Positions 1 to 5,855 of a DNA stretch of 10,747 nucleotides are shown one piece after another. The notes beneath the pieces are model-generated. The model worked only from the letters and a program-made list of their open reading frames with translations, was not told where the DNA came from and searched no databases. How positions within the stretch are numbered: the first letter of the stretch is position 1; each line of letters begins with the position of its first letter. Location: assembly GCA_963725415.1 (NCBI GenBank), contig CAVRZY010000076.1, forward strand, positions 1-10,747, in the 5' to 3' direction. Position numbers and translations under genes: made by a program. The DNA comes from CAVRZY01 sp963725415. GTDB lineage: Bacteria > Acidobacteriota > Terriglobia > Bryobacterales > Bryobacteraceae.

Positions 1-138
1 TCAGCGGCGAGTTTGTACCAACCTTCCATGCCTGCCGCCACCCCCTTTCTAGCTCTCCGCCACCGAGGCAATGACAGTCCCCGTCCCTGTCGGCCGACGC
101 CGGATAGAGAACTTAACATTTCTTAAGGCCGCGAATAA

Positions 139-159
139 CTGGGGAAAACCCCAGCTTTT
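139..159 (+). terminator. Rho-independent terminator of an upstream, off-window gene
   Basis: A perfect 6-bp stem, CTGGGG (139-144) with CCCCAG (149-154), closes an AAAA loop and is followed by CTTTT. It most likely ends a plus-strand gene left of the window. On the minus strand it is followed by a weaker T-rich run, so bidirectional use is possible. Confidence 0.6.
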
Positions 160-300
160 GGCGAAAAATCCCCCAATTGCGCCAAACATCCCCGCGATTG
201 GGTGGGAAAAGGGTGGCGGTCACAGCGCGCCAGGGTCCGCGGGCCCAGCGGCCATGGCGGGGAAACTGACGATTACCGTGTCTGACGCCGCGGGACACTG

Positions 301-336
301 CAATCGTCAATCGTCAATGAGCCAATCGTCAATTTC
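301..336. repeat. Short tandem repeat, CAATCGT unit
   Basis: CAATCGT occurs at 301-307, 308-314 and 323-329, with the related units CAATGAGC (315-322) and CAATTTC (330-336). The period is 7-8 bases. It looks like a small low-complexity intergenic repeat; no function is visible. Confidence 0.7.
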
Positions 337-448
337 TAGGTGACCCCGCAAGTGACCAACACGCAGAATCCTTCCGCGCCACAAAGAAATGGGACTGCTG
401 AAAGGAAGTCTTCCTTGGCAGCATCTCCCAGATACAGGAGGAACGAAA

Positions 449-2821
449 ATGAAACAAGCACCTTGGGTGGTTTGGACGATCATGGGGCTGGCGGGGTGCC
501 TGGGCGCCGCCAATGTGGCGCCGGGTTCGCTGACCAGCGTTGACGAGAAAGGGCAAGCGCGCGGCGCCTGCCCCCTCAAGCACACCGACGTGAAGGCGGA
601 GATCACAGGTTTCCTGGCCCGGGTGACGGTGACGCAGGATTTCGAGAATCCCTTCCCGGAGAAGATCGAAGCCGTGTACACCTTTCCCCTTCCCCATCAG
701 GCCGCAGTAGATGACATGACGATGCTAGTGGGCAACCGCACGGTGCGGGGCAAGATCAAGCGGCGGGAGGAGGCCCGGGCCATCTACGAGGCAGCTCGCG
801 CGGCGGGACACGTGGCGGGCCTGCTGGACCAGGAGCGGCCCAACATCTTCACGCAGTCGGTGGCTAATATCATGCCGGGCGAGAAAGTGAAGGTCACTAT
901 CAGCTATGTCGAGACCCTGAAATATGAGGAAGGAGCCTACGAATTCTCCTTCCCCGTGGTGGTGGGTCCACGCTACATTCCCGGCCAGCCGGTGGGCAAA
1001 CAAGGCGGGGGATGGGCCCGCGACACCACCCAGGTCCCGGATGCCTCCCGCATCACGCCGCCAGTCACGCCCCCAGGTACGCGGGCTGGCCACGACATCT
1101 CGATCGAGGTAGCGCTGGATGCCGGCGTGCCGATCGACGCCTTGGAGTGCCGGACTCATGATACCTTCATCGAGCGGCCGGGACTCAGCCGGGCCCTGGT
1201 CCGGCTTAAGGACAAGGCCGTGATCCCCAACAAGGACTTCATCCTCAAGTACGACGTGGTAGGCCGCACAATCGAGAGCGCCCTGCTGACCCATCGGGCC
1301 CAAAGAGGTGGCTTCTTCACGGTCATCCTCCAGCCCCCGGAGCGCGTGACAGTGGAAGACGTCACTCCCAAGGAACTGGTGTTTGTGCTGGACACCTCCG
1401 GTTCGATGAGCGGGTTCCCGATCGAGAAAGCCAAGGAGACCATGAAGCTGGCGCTGAACGGGCTGTACCCGCGCGACACCTTCAACCTCATCACCTTCTC
1501 GGGCGATACCCGCATCCTGTTTCCGGAGCCCGTGCGGGCCACCTCGGAGAATCTCTGGAGGGCCCAACAGTTCCTGGAGTCGCGCTCCGGGAGCGGGGGG
1601 ACGGAGATGATGAAGGCCATCCGCGCCGCGCTCGACCCCTCCGACGCCCAGGGCCACATCCGGATCGTTTGCTTCATGACCGATGGCTACGTGGGCAACG
1701 ACATGGAGATTATCGCCGAGGTGCAGCGACATCCCAACGCGCGGGTTTTCGCCTTCGGCATCGGCAGCTCGGTGAACCGTTTCCTGCTCAGCAAGATGGC
1801 GGAATACGGGCGCGGAGAGGTCGAATTCGTCGCGCTCAGCGATGACGGCTCGGCCGCCGCAAAGCGTTTCCACAACCGGGTTCGCAATCCGTTGCTTACT
1901 GACATCTCGGTGGAGTGGGGCAACCTGCCAGTCACGGATGTTTATCCCAAGCGAATTCCGGATATGTTCAGCGCCAAACCCGTAATCCTGTACGGAAAGT
2001 ACAGTGGGCCCGGACGCGGTGCGATCCGCCTGCGCGGAAAAATGTCGGGACGCGATTTCGCGCGCGACTTGGCGGTCGCGTTGCCCGCATCCGAACCCCA
2101 GCACGACGTTCTGGCGACGCTGTGGGCGCGAACCAAGGTCGATGACCTCATGGGCCAGGACTACGGCGGAATCCAGCGCGGCACGGCCCGCACCGACGTT
2201 CAGGAGACCATTACCCAGCTCGGTCTGGAATACCGCTTGATGACGCAGTTCACCTCCTTTGTGGCAGTCGAGGAAATGGTGGTGACCGAAGGGGGACAGC
2301 CGCGCCGGATCGAAGTGCCCGTCGAGATGCCCGAGGGCGTCAGCTATAAGGGCGTGTTCGGCGATGAGGCGGAGGGCGGAGTGATGATGAAAGCTGGCAT
2401 GGCGGCTCCGGCCCCGGCCAGCGGGCTGCGGAGGCTGGCCGGCGGGGGCGCTTACAGCGCCGCTCCACTCGCGATGCAGGAAGCCGTTGGGCCCCGCGAT
2501 CAGTCCCGGTCCTTGCCCCCAGGGGAGCAGAAGAAGATGAAGCTGCACTCGTCTCTTGCCGCCTTGATCGAGCGCTTGAAGAGCCCAGGCTTCAGGCCCA
2601 CTGCGGAGGAGGCGAAGTACGTCAGGAACGGAAAGGCGGAAATCCGGATCTGGCTGACCGATACCTCGCCTGCCACCATCAAGCAACTCAAGGATCTGGG
2701 CTTTGAGATCGTGCTCCAGCCCACCACCGCCAAGCTGGTCATCGGCCGGTTGCCGATCGACAAGCTGGCGGCGCTCGTGGAGCTGAAGGCTGTTCGGTAC
2801 GTCGCGCCGCAGACCAGTTAG
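449..2821 (+). CDS. VIT and VWA domain lipoprotein
   Basis: This encodes 790 residues. The ATG at 449 is preferred over an in-frame ATG at 389 because AGGAGG lies 6 bases upstream and a signal peptide begins there. A lipobox L14-A15-G16-C17 follows a hydrophobic segment, so the protein is probably an exported, lipid-anchored envelope protein. Residues about 40-175 resemble a VIT (vault/inter-alpha-trypsin) domain. A von Willebrand A domain follows with a complete MIDAS metal site: D315-x-S317-x-S319, T385 and D412. A Gly/Ala-rich linker near 650-680 leads to a C-terminal alpha/beta segment (about 700-790) that resembles protease pro-domain-like modules, a weak assignment. VIT-VWA proteins are known as adhesion or complex-assembly factors; the ligand here is unknown. 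The gene ends at a strong terminator and looks monocistronic. Confidence 0.9.
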   Translation: MKQAPWVVWTIMGLAGCLGAANVAPGSLTSVDEKGQARGACPLKHTDVKAEITGFLARVTVTQDFENPFPEKIEAVYTFPLPHQAAVDDMTMLVGNRTVRGKIKRREEARAIYEAARAAGHVAGLLDQERPNIFTQSVANIMPGEKVKVTISYVETLKYEEGAYEFSFPVVVGPRYIPGQPVGKQGGGWARDTTQVPDASRITPPVTPPGTRAGHDISIEVALDAGVPIDALECRTHDTFIERPGLSRALVRLKDKAVIPNKDFILKYDVVGRTIESALLTHRAQRGGFFTVILQPPERVTVEDVTPKELVFVLDTSGSMSGFPIEKAKETMKLALNGLYPRDTFNLITFSGDTRILFPEPVRATSENLWRAQQFLESRSGSGGTEMMKAIRAALDPSDAQGHIRIVCFMTDGYVGNDMEIIAEVQRHPNARVFAFGIGSSVNRFLLSKMAEYGRGEVEFVALSDDGSAAAKRFHNRVRNPLLTDISVEWGNLPVTDVYPKRIPDMFSAKPVILYGKYSGPGRGAIRLRGKMSGRDFARDLAVALPASEPQHDVLATLWARTKVDDLMGQDYGGIQRGTARTDVQETITQLGLEYRLMTQFTSFVAVEEMVVTEGGQPRRIEVPVEMPEGVSYKGVFGDEAEGGVMMKAGMAAPAPASGLRRLAGGGAYSAAPLAMQEAVGPRDQSRSLPPGEQKKMKLHSSLAALIERLKSPGFRPTAEEAKYVRNGKAEIRIWLTDTSPATIKQLKDLGFEIVLQPTTAKLVIGRLPIDKLAALVELKAVRYVAPQTS

Positions 2822-2851
2822 GTTCGGCGCCTCACTCTCGATCTGATCGAA

Positions 2852-2894
2852 CCGGGGCCCGTGGAGCGACCCTCCACTGGCCCCGGCGCATTTT
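2852..2894 (+). terminator. Strong hairpin terminator of the VIT/VWA gene
   Basis: The arm CCGGGGCC (2852-2859) pairs with GGCCCCGG (2879-2886). After one C/T mismatch, GTGGAG (2861-2866) pairs with CTCCAC (2872-2877) around a 5-base loop. That gives 14 pairs, starting 31 bases after the stop codon, followed by CGCATTTTG. The T run is short and offset by four bases, so termination is likely but not textbook. Confidence 0.7.
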
Positions 2895-2915
2895 GCGGGG
2901 TCCAATATGCCCACC

Positions 2916-2923
2916 CGGGGTGG
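2916..2923. repeat. Left target-site duplication CGGGGTGG
   Basis: The octamer is identical, in the same orientation, to 7301-7308. It directly abuts the left inverted repeat, as an 8-base target-site duplication should. It forms the right half of the palindrome CCACCCGGGGTGG (2911-2923). Confidence 0.75.
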
Positions 2924-2958
2924 GGTAGTGTCCTGCGGTTGTGTCGGTGGGTAGTGCA
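2924..2958 (+). repeat. Left terminal inverted repeat of the transposon
   Basis: It starts GGTAGTGTCCTGCGG. Bases 2923-2944 are the exact reverse complement of 7280-7301 (22 bases). The match continues imperfectly to 2958/7266, with 31 of 36 positions agreeing. A second GGGTAGTG lies at 2949-2956, possibly a subterminal transposase site. Confidence 0.8.
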
Positions 2959-3249
2959 GCAAACGGTAGCGGTGCTTTAGCGTGGCTATGCCCTAGAACG
3001 TCTGCTCCAAATGGTTTCCAGCCACTGCATTGGTGATGCAGGGAAGTGGGAGACCATGCAAAAACCCCAGTAACCCTCTGAGGGAATCTGCTAAGGGCAT
3101 CCCAAGCAGAATCAAACGGGCTTTGTTATCACTCCCTTATAGAGTTTTCCGCGCACTTGGCCACGAGCTAAACTGTTGAAAATAGGAGTCAGTCGTGCCT
3201 AGAATGGCCACATGGTTACCACTGTGCTTACAGATCGGCCAAGACGCTA

Positions 3250-3278
3250 TTGACATGGGTTGGACTTGGGATTAGAAT
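3250..3278 (+). promoter_or_regulatory. Near-consensus sigma70 promoter of the coiled-coil gene
   Basis: TTGACA (3250-3255), a 17-base spacer and TAGAAT (3273-3278) match the consensus at 11 of 12 positions. Transcription would begin near 3285, giving a leader of only about 14 bases before the ATG at 3299. Confidence 0.75.
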
Positions 3279-3298
3279 AAAAGGCGAAACGGTGAAGT

Positions 3299-3724
3299 AT
3301 GCGCGACATCCGTAGCGACTTGATGGATCGGTTGAAGGCGCTATCAGCAGAGCGAACGCGCCTCCAAGTAGACCTTGATGAGCTGAAGCATAGGGAGATA
3401 CTGCTGCGCGCTCTACTCGAAGACGAAGAGGACTACTGGTCAAAATCGCAGCCCAGTCTTTTTGAGGTGGCTGCGGAGGGCAACGGAGAGCCTGAGAGGA
3501 CTGAGGTCAGTCGCTTTCTGCTCGAAGCGTTGAGCGACGCAGGAGAGCATTCTTTGTCCGACCTCAAGGAGTTGGCGGAGAATGCGGGTGTTGACTTTGG
3601 AGAGAAGAGTCCGGGCCGGGTGCTGCACTTTGCGCTTTTAGGAATGGCCCAGAACGAGTTGGTGGAGATGGTGAGTAAAGGCGTGTGGAGGCGCAAAAGG
3701 AGGGAAGAGCGAGCACCCTCTTAA
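3299..3724 (+). CDS. Hypothetical protein, N-terminal coiled coil and C-terminal winged-helix-like region
   Basis: This encodes 141 residues. Residues about 5-45 are a charged heptad-like helix (L9, L13, L22, L26, L29, L35, L36, L39, L40), probably a coiled coil. After an acidic linker (about 48-68), residues 69-130 read as helix-helix-helix plus a short strand pair, including LSDLKELA (86-93), SPGRVLHFALLGM (104-116) and VSKGVWRRK (125-133), which fits a winged-helix DNA-binding fold. The tail is strongly basic. I recall similar unannotated proteins in soil bacteria, but no function is established. It stands alone on its own strong promoter, with hairpins after the stop. GGTGA at 3291-3295 is a weak, close ribosome-binding site. 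A role in DNA binding is inferred from the fold only. Confidence 0.75.
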   Translation: MRDIRSDLMDRLKALSAERTRLQVDLDELKHREILLRALLEDEEDYWSKSQPSLFEVAAEGNGEPERTEVSRFLLEALSDAGEHSLSDLKELAENAGVDFGEKSPGRVLHFALLGMAQNELVEMVSKGVWRRKRREERAPS

Positions 3725-3788
3725 ACGAGTTGAGGGCCGTGGTCTAGACGGCCCCCGGATCAAAACCCTGTTTCGCGAGGCGAAATGA

Positions 3789-3825
3789 TCACCGTTAGTA
3801 CGGTGACGGGTTCGCTTTTCATTTT
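3789..3825 (+). terminator. Possible terminator after the coiled-coil gene
   Basis: TCACCGT (3789-3795) pairs perfectly with ACGGTGA (3800-3806) around TAGT. A T-rich tract (TTTT at 3816-3819, TTTT at 3822-3825) begins about nine bases later. Two further hairpins precede it: GGGCCGT/ACGGCCC (3734-3754) and TTTCGC/GCGAAA (3771-3785). The cluster probably ends the transcript, though the T tract is offset. Confidence 0.45.
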
Positions 3826-3852
3826 AGCGCGCCCGCCACCAGGAGTGCAAGC

Positions 3853-3879
3853 AAAAAACCACGGCAGGAGCAGGCGTGG
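3853..3879 (-). terminator. Possible minus-strand terminator of the small basic-protein gene
   Basis: On the minus strand CCACG (3879-3875) pairs with CGTGG (3863-3859) and runs straight into TTTTTT (3858-3853). The stem is only 5 bp with an 11-base loop. It lies about 110 bases past the stop of the minus-strand gene ending at 3992. It shares bases 3870-3879 with the longer hairpin 3870-3902, so the two folds exclude each other. Confidence 0.45.
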
Positions 3880-3902
3880 AGCTTCAGAAGCCCCACGCCT
3901 GC
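3870..3902. repeat. Long inverted repeat just upstream of the tRNA-like gene
   Basis: GCAGGCGTGG (3870-3879) pairs perfectly with CCACGCCTGC (3893-3902). After one A/C mismatch, GCTT (3881-3884) pairs with AAGC (3888-3891) around CAG. That is 14 bp in 33 bases, ending 8 bases before the tRNA-like gene. It is not followed by a T run on the plus strand. It may be a processing signal, or half of a two-state switch with the minus-strand terminator. Confidence 0.7.
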
Positions 3903-3910
3903 ACACCGAA

Positions 3911-3985
3911 GGCCCCGTGCCGAAGAGGTCGAACGGCGTACCCTTGCAAGGCTACGAGTCGTCGGTTCGAATCCGACCGGGGCCT
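3911..3985 (+). tRNA. tRNA-like gene, irregular anticodon arm (Cys or Ala signals)
   Basis: A cloverleaf can be drawn. The acceptor GGCCCCG (3911-3917) pairs with CGGGGCC (3978-3984). The D stem GCCG/CGGC (3919-3922 with 3934-3937) encloses a loop containing GG. The variable region is GAGTC, and the T arm is GTCGG-TTCGAAT-CCGAC (3961-3977). The discriminator base is T3985, followed by CCG, so CCA is not fully encoded. The anticodon stem is odd: GTACC (3938-3942) pairs with GG-TAC only if C3952 is bulged. That fold gives the 7-base loop CTTGCAA and anticodon TGC (Ala), but the Ala identity pair G3-U70 is absent. The U73 discriminator and TCC end instead resemble tRNA-Cys, whose GCA would be read one base later with a badly paired stem. 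It could be a noncanonical functional tRNA or a decaying copy. Confidence 0.6.
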
Positions 3986-3991
3986 CCGAAT

Positions 3992-4171
3992 TCATTGTAC
4001 CCTGTGCGCTTTAGCCTTCGCCCAACGCGCTTGGACTGCCTTTCTGGCGCTCTCGCTTCTCTGTTCCGGCGTCAACTTGGCAGCCCTAGCGGGTCCGCCC
4101 TTCTTGCCGCCCTTCTTCCCAAGCTTTGAAAAATAGGCCCGCAGGTCTGGGGATAATCGCTTTGCGGCCAC
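3992..4171 (-). CDS. Small basic KGG/ARW-type protein, 59 residues, GTG start
   Basis: Read on the minus strand from GTG (4171-4169) to TGA (3994-3992). The product is rich in Lys, Arg, Ala and Gly. It carries a GKKGGKKGG stretch (residues 18-26) and a PARAAKLTPEQRSESARKA stretch (27-45) ending in VQARWAKAK (46-54). This LTPEQRSE-ARKA-ARWAK pattern is one I recognise from many short, unannotated bacterial and phage proteins; no biochemical role is known to me. High basic charge suggests nucleic-acid binding, which is inference. An in-frame TAG lies five codons upstream, so the gene cannot extend far. The predicted transcription start falls on the GTG itself, so the message may be leaderless. 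It is divergent from the transposase and shares a duplicated operator with it. Confidence 0.75.
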   Translation of the reverse strand: MAAKRLSPDLRAYFSKLGKKGGKKGGPARAAKLTPEQRSESARKAVQARWAKAKAHRVQ

Positions 4172-4177
4172 GATGAC

Positions 4178-4206
4178 AGTATACTAAACCGGATCACGTA
4201 TTGCAA
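4178..4206 (-). promoter_or_regulatory. Minus-strand promoter of the small basic-protein gene
   Basis: On the minus strand TTGCAA (4206-4201), a 17-base spacer and TATACT (4183-4178) match sigma70 consensus at 9 of 12 positions. Six bases (4177-4172) separate the -10 element from the GTG at 4171, so transcription should start at or beside the start codon. Confidence 0.65.
4182..4200. promoter_or_regulatory. Operator copy 2, in the minus-strand promoter
   Basis: TACTAAACCGGATCACGTA agrees with the perfect palindrome at 4245-4263 in 14 of 19 positions. It keeps the half site TCACGTA and occupies exactly the same register in its promoter: the whole 17-base spacer plus two bases of the -10 element. 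One half is degenerate, so binding may be weaker here. Confidence 0.6.
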
Positions 4207-4238
4207 GAAAAAAAGTGATCCCACACACAAAAAAACTC

Positions 4239-4267
4239 TTGACATACGTGACCCGGTCACGTATAAT
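4239..4267 (+). promoter_or_regulatory. Consensus sigma70 promoter of the transposase transcript
   Basis: TTGACA (4239-4244), a 17-base spacer and TATAAT (4262-4267) match consensus at 12 of 12. The next six bases lead to an ATG at 4274, where transcription should start. The transposase ATG is 127 bases further on, so the message would have a leader of about that length. Confidence 0.85.
4245..4263. promoter_or_regulatory. Operator copy 1, perfect 19-base palindrome in the promoter spacer
   Basis: TACGTGACCCGGTCACGTA has 9-base arms around one C and fills the space between the -35 and -10 elements. A protein bound here would block RNA polymerase, so a repressor is expected. The consensus promoter strength is consistent with a need for tight repression. 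The binding protein is unknown; the divergent small basic protein and the transposase are the local candidates. Related half sites GGTCACG (5374-5380) and CCGGTCAC (5419-5426) lie just after the transposase gene. Confidence 0.8.
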
Positions 4268-4280
4268 TTAATCATGAAGC

Positions 4281-4318
4281 AAAAAGCCCCGACCAACGCG
4301 CCAACGCTGATCGGGGCT
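4281..4318 (-). terminator. Minus-strand terminator within the transposase leader
   Basis: AGCCCCGA (4285-4292) pairs perfectly with TCGGGGCT (4311-4318). On the minus strand the stem is followed directly by TTTTT, a proper terminator shape with an 18-base loop. It would stop antisense transcription from crossing the operator region. On the plus strand the same stem forms a hairpin in the transposase leader without a T run. Confidence 0.6.
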
Positions 4319-4400
4319 GAAATCTGCACAGCCGAAGCCGTACAGGTGTTCCAACCCCATTATCCGGCTTCTGGCTGTGGATCTCAAGAGGAGATTCACA

Positions 4401-5363
4401 ATGACGTGCCACAACTGCCGGATCGACTGCTCCAAAGCTGGTAAGCGCGGTGACGGACTCCAGCGTTACCGCTGTGGGAAGTGCAGCAAGACATACAGCG
4501 AACACAAGGAGTTCAGCAACCTGTGCGGCCACAAGCAGGCCATAGATGACGAGAGCGCTGTGCTCGCCCTCCGGCTTCTTGCGGAGGGAAACAGCATCCG
4601 CAGCGCGGAACGCATCACCGGCTTACACCGGGATACGATCATGAAACTCCTGGCAGCGACCGGTGAGCGTTGCGAGGCATTGCTGGCCACGAAGATCCAG
4701 AAGGTCTTGGTTCGGGATGTGCAGTGCGACGAGGTTTGGACGTTCGTCTTCAAGAAGGAGTCACGCCGCGGCCTCGGGGACAGGAACTACCATTGGATCG
4801 GCGATGCTTGGGCATTCATTGCCATCGAGCGAAACACGAAGCTGGTGCTCACGTTCGAGTTGGGCCGGCGCAACACGGGAACCGCCGTCCGGTTCATGAA
4901 GAAGCTTGCGGCGGCCACCAGCGTCGAACAGGGGTTTCAACTCACCACCGATGGTTTCCCCCCGTACAACTTCGCTGTGGGAAATGAACTCGACAACCGC
5001 TGCGACTACGCGCAACTCGTGAAGATCTATGCCGCTCCGACGCCCGAGGAGCAACGCCGCTACAGCCCCGCCCACGTGGTAGAGGCGATCCCGACCGAGA
5101 TCTATGGAGACCCAGAGAACGAGAGGATCTGCACCTCACACATTGAGCGGCAGAACGGATCGCTCCGTCAGTGGTGCAAGCGGTTTACACGGTTGACATA
5201 CGGCTTCAGCAAGAAGTGGGGGAACCTGAACGCGGCCCTGGCGCTGCATTTCGCCCACTATAACTTTTGCAGGGTCCACGGCTCGCTGAGGATCACGCCG
5301 GCAATGGCCTCCGGGATCACAGATCATATTTGGACGATCAGCGAGCTACTTCAGGCGGCGTGA
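4401..5363 (+). CDS. IS1/IS1595-like DDE transposase with N-terminal zinc ribbon
   Basis: This encodes 320 residues. The ATG at 4401 is chosen because GAGGAG (4388-4393) sits 7 bases upstream; an in-frame GTG at 4377 is less likely. A zinc-ribbon (C3, C6, C25, C28) is followed by a helix-turn-helix-like segment (about 50-85: LLAEGNSIRSAERITGLHRD). A DDE catalytic core follows with D110 (QCDEVW), D184 (TTDGF) and E249 (SHIERQNG). The closing FSKKWGNLNAALALHFAHYNFCRVH segment is characteristic of an IS1-related family common in acidobacteria and planctomycetes. It would cut and join the transposon ends. All catalytic residues are present and no internal stop or frameshift is seen, so it is probably active. 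Unlike classic IS1 it is one continuous frame, so it does not need ribosomal frameshifting. It is transcribed from the operator-controlled promoter at 4239-4267. Confidence 0.9.
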   Translation: MTCHNCRIDCSKAGKRGDGLQRYRCGKCSKTYSEHKEFSNLCGHKQAIDDESAVLALRLLAEGNSIRSAERITGLHRDTIMKLLAATGERCEALLATKIQKVLVRDVQCDEVWTFVFKKESRRGLGDRNYHWIGDAWAFIAIERNTKLVLTFELGRRNTGTAVRFMKKLAAATSVEQGFQLTTDGFPPYNFAVGNELDNRCDYAQLVKIYAAPTPEEQRRYSPAHVVEAIPTEIYGDPENERICTSHIERQNGSLRQWCKRFTRLTYGFSKKWGNLNAALALHFAHYNFCRVHGSLRITPAMASGITDHIWTISELLQAA

Positions 5364-5499
5364 GCCATCCAGGGGTCACGCTCGTGGTGCCTGCGGGGAT
5401 TATGGGCTATGCCTGGAGCCGGTCACAGACATTAAACCACTGAAAAATAAAGGTTTGGCCCTAGTTCTTCGATCCTTCCCGTGCTATTATTGTATTTGT

Positions 5500-5523
5500 G
5501 GGTCAGAAGGAGTATACTGACCC
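5500..5523 (+). promoter_or_regulatory. Hairpin presenting a Shine-Dalgarno sequence in its loop
   Basis: GGGTCAG (5500-5506) pairs perfectly with CTGACCC (5517-5523), and the 10-base loop begins with AAGGAG (5507-5512). This lies 25 bases before the called ATG, too far for direct use, but 4 bases before an in-frame CTG at 5517. It may be a translational control element, or an operator, for the following two-gene operon. Confidence 0.5.
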
Positions 5524-5537
5524 GAAGAATCGCCACC

Positions 5538-5855
5538 ATGGCAACCAACCCGTGCAAACCTTCGGACACTGCATCCCCCGACGAGGTTCCTGCCGCGAGT
5601 GTTTCTGACCCCCTCAAGGAGAACCTCGACTGGTACATCGCCAACCAGCAGGAACTTGCCGCCAAGCATAACGGCAAGATTCTCCTGATTGTGGACCAGA
5701 AGCTCATCGCAGCTTTCGATTCCATGGGTGAAGCCTACGCTGTGGCCCTCAAGGCTTACGCCCCGGGTAGCTTTACATTGCAGCCCTGTTCCCCAGACCC
5801 GGATAGCTACACGCTCGTGCTCTACAGTCCCTTCCACAGCATCATCGCCGTATGA
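5538..5855 (+). CDS. DUF5678-like small protein, partner of the retropepsin
   Basis: This encodes 105 residues from ATG 5538. The first 25 residues are low in structure (Pro, Ser, Asp-rich). Residues about 28-105 resemble the DUF5678-type module: NLDWYIANQQELAAKHNGK, then ILLIVDQKLIAAFDS, then EAYAVALKAY and GSFTLQPCSPD. This pattern of helix, strand pair and helix is seen in small unannotated proteins encoded just before retropepsin-like proteases; that pairing is from memory and should be checked. The stop overlaps the next start in ATGA (5852-5855), so the two are translationally coupled and probably made in fixed ratio. The start is uncertain: no good ribosome-binding site stands close to ATG 5538, and a CTG at 5517 or GTG at 5481 is in frame. 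It may be a substrate, inhibitor or adaptor of the protease (inference). Confidence 0.75.
   Translation: MATNPCKPSDTASPDEVPAASVSDPLKENLDWYIANQQELAAKHNGKILLIVDQKLIAAFDSMGEAYAVALKAYAPGSFTLQPCSPDPDSYTLVLYSPFHSIIAV

Larger units (their letters stand above)
1..448. other. Gene-free stretch upstream of the VIT/VWA gene
   Basis: No convincing gene is seen here. The open frames in this stretch have no recognisable product and poor start context. It holds a compact terminator-like hairpin (139-159), a short tandem repeat (301-336), and the ribosome-binding site of the next gene (AGGAGG at 437-442). No clear sigma70-type promoter was found for the downstream gene. Confidence 0.5.
2822..3298. other. 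Gene-free stretch spanning the left transposon boundary
   Basis: From left to right it holds the terminator of the VIT/VWA gene, a 13-bp palindrome CCACCCGGGGTGG (2911-2923) that appears to be the insertion target, the left terminal inverted repeat, about 290 bases without a recognisable gene, and a near-consensus promoter for the next gene. A small hairpin, TGCAT/ATGCA (about 3026-3040), lies in the middle. A 20-codon ATG frame at about 3011 has no ribosome-binding site and is not called. Confidence 0.5.

Noticed and set aside
301..336. CAATCGT repeats as a possible CRISPR or iteron array
   Set aside because: The unit is only 7-8 bases without spacers, and no replication or Cas gene is nearby.
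725..2962. A long minus-strand open frame of 745 codons
   Set aside because: It is the antisense shadow of the VIT/VWA gene; its translation is rich in His, Arg and Gly with no domain, while the plus strand has complete VIT and VWA motifs.
3734..3806. A group of three hairpins considered as a recombination site (attC-like)
   Set aside because: No integrase gene or conserved attC core sites are present; a terminator cluster explains it better.
3785..4136. Two plus-strand open frames of 114 and 86 codons
   Set aside because: They run through the tRNA-like gene and antisense to the well-supported 59-residue minus-strand gene.
4274..4444. A 56-codon plus-strand frame starting at the predicted transcription start of the transposase mRNA
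   Set aside because: It has no ribosome-binding site and no recognisable domain, contains a perfect hairpin and overlaps the transposase start. It is kept only as a possible leader peptide in the findings.
5531..5541. GCCACCATGG around the ATG at 5538, a perfect eukaryotic Kozak context
   Set aside because: All surrounding genes are bacterial in layout; a ten-base match at this GC content is plausibly chance.
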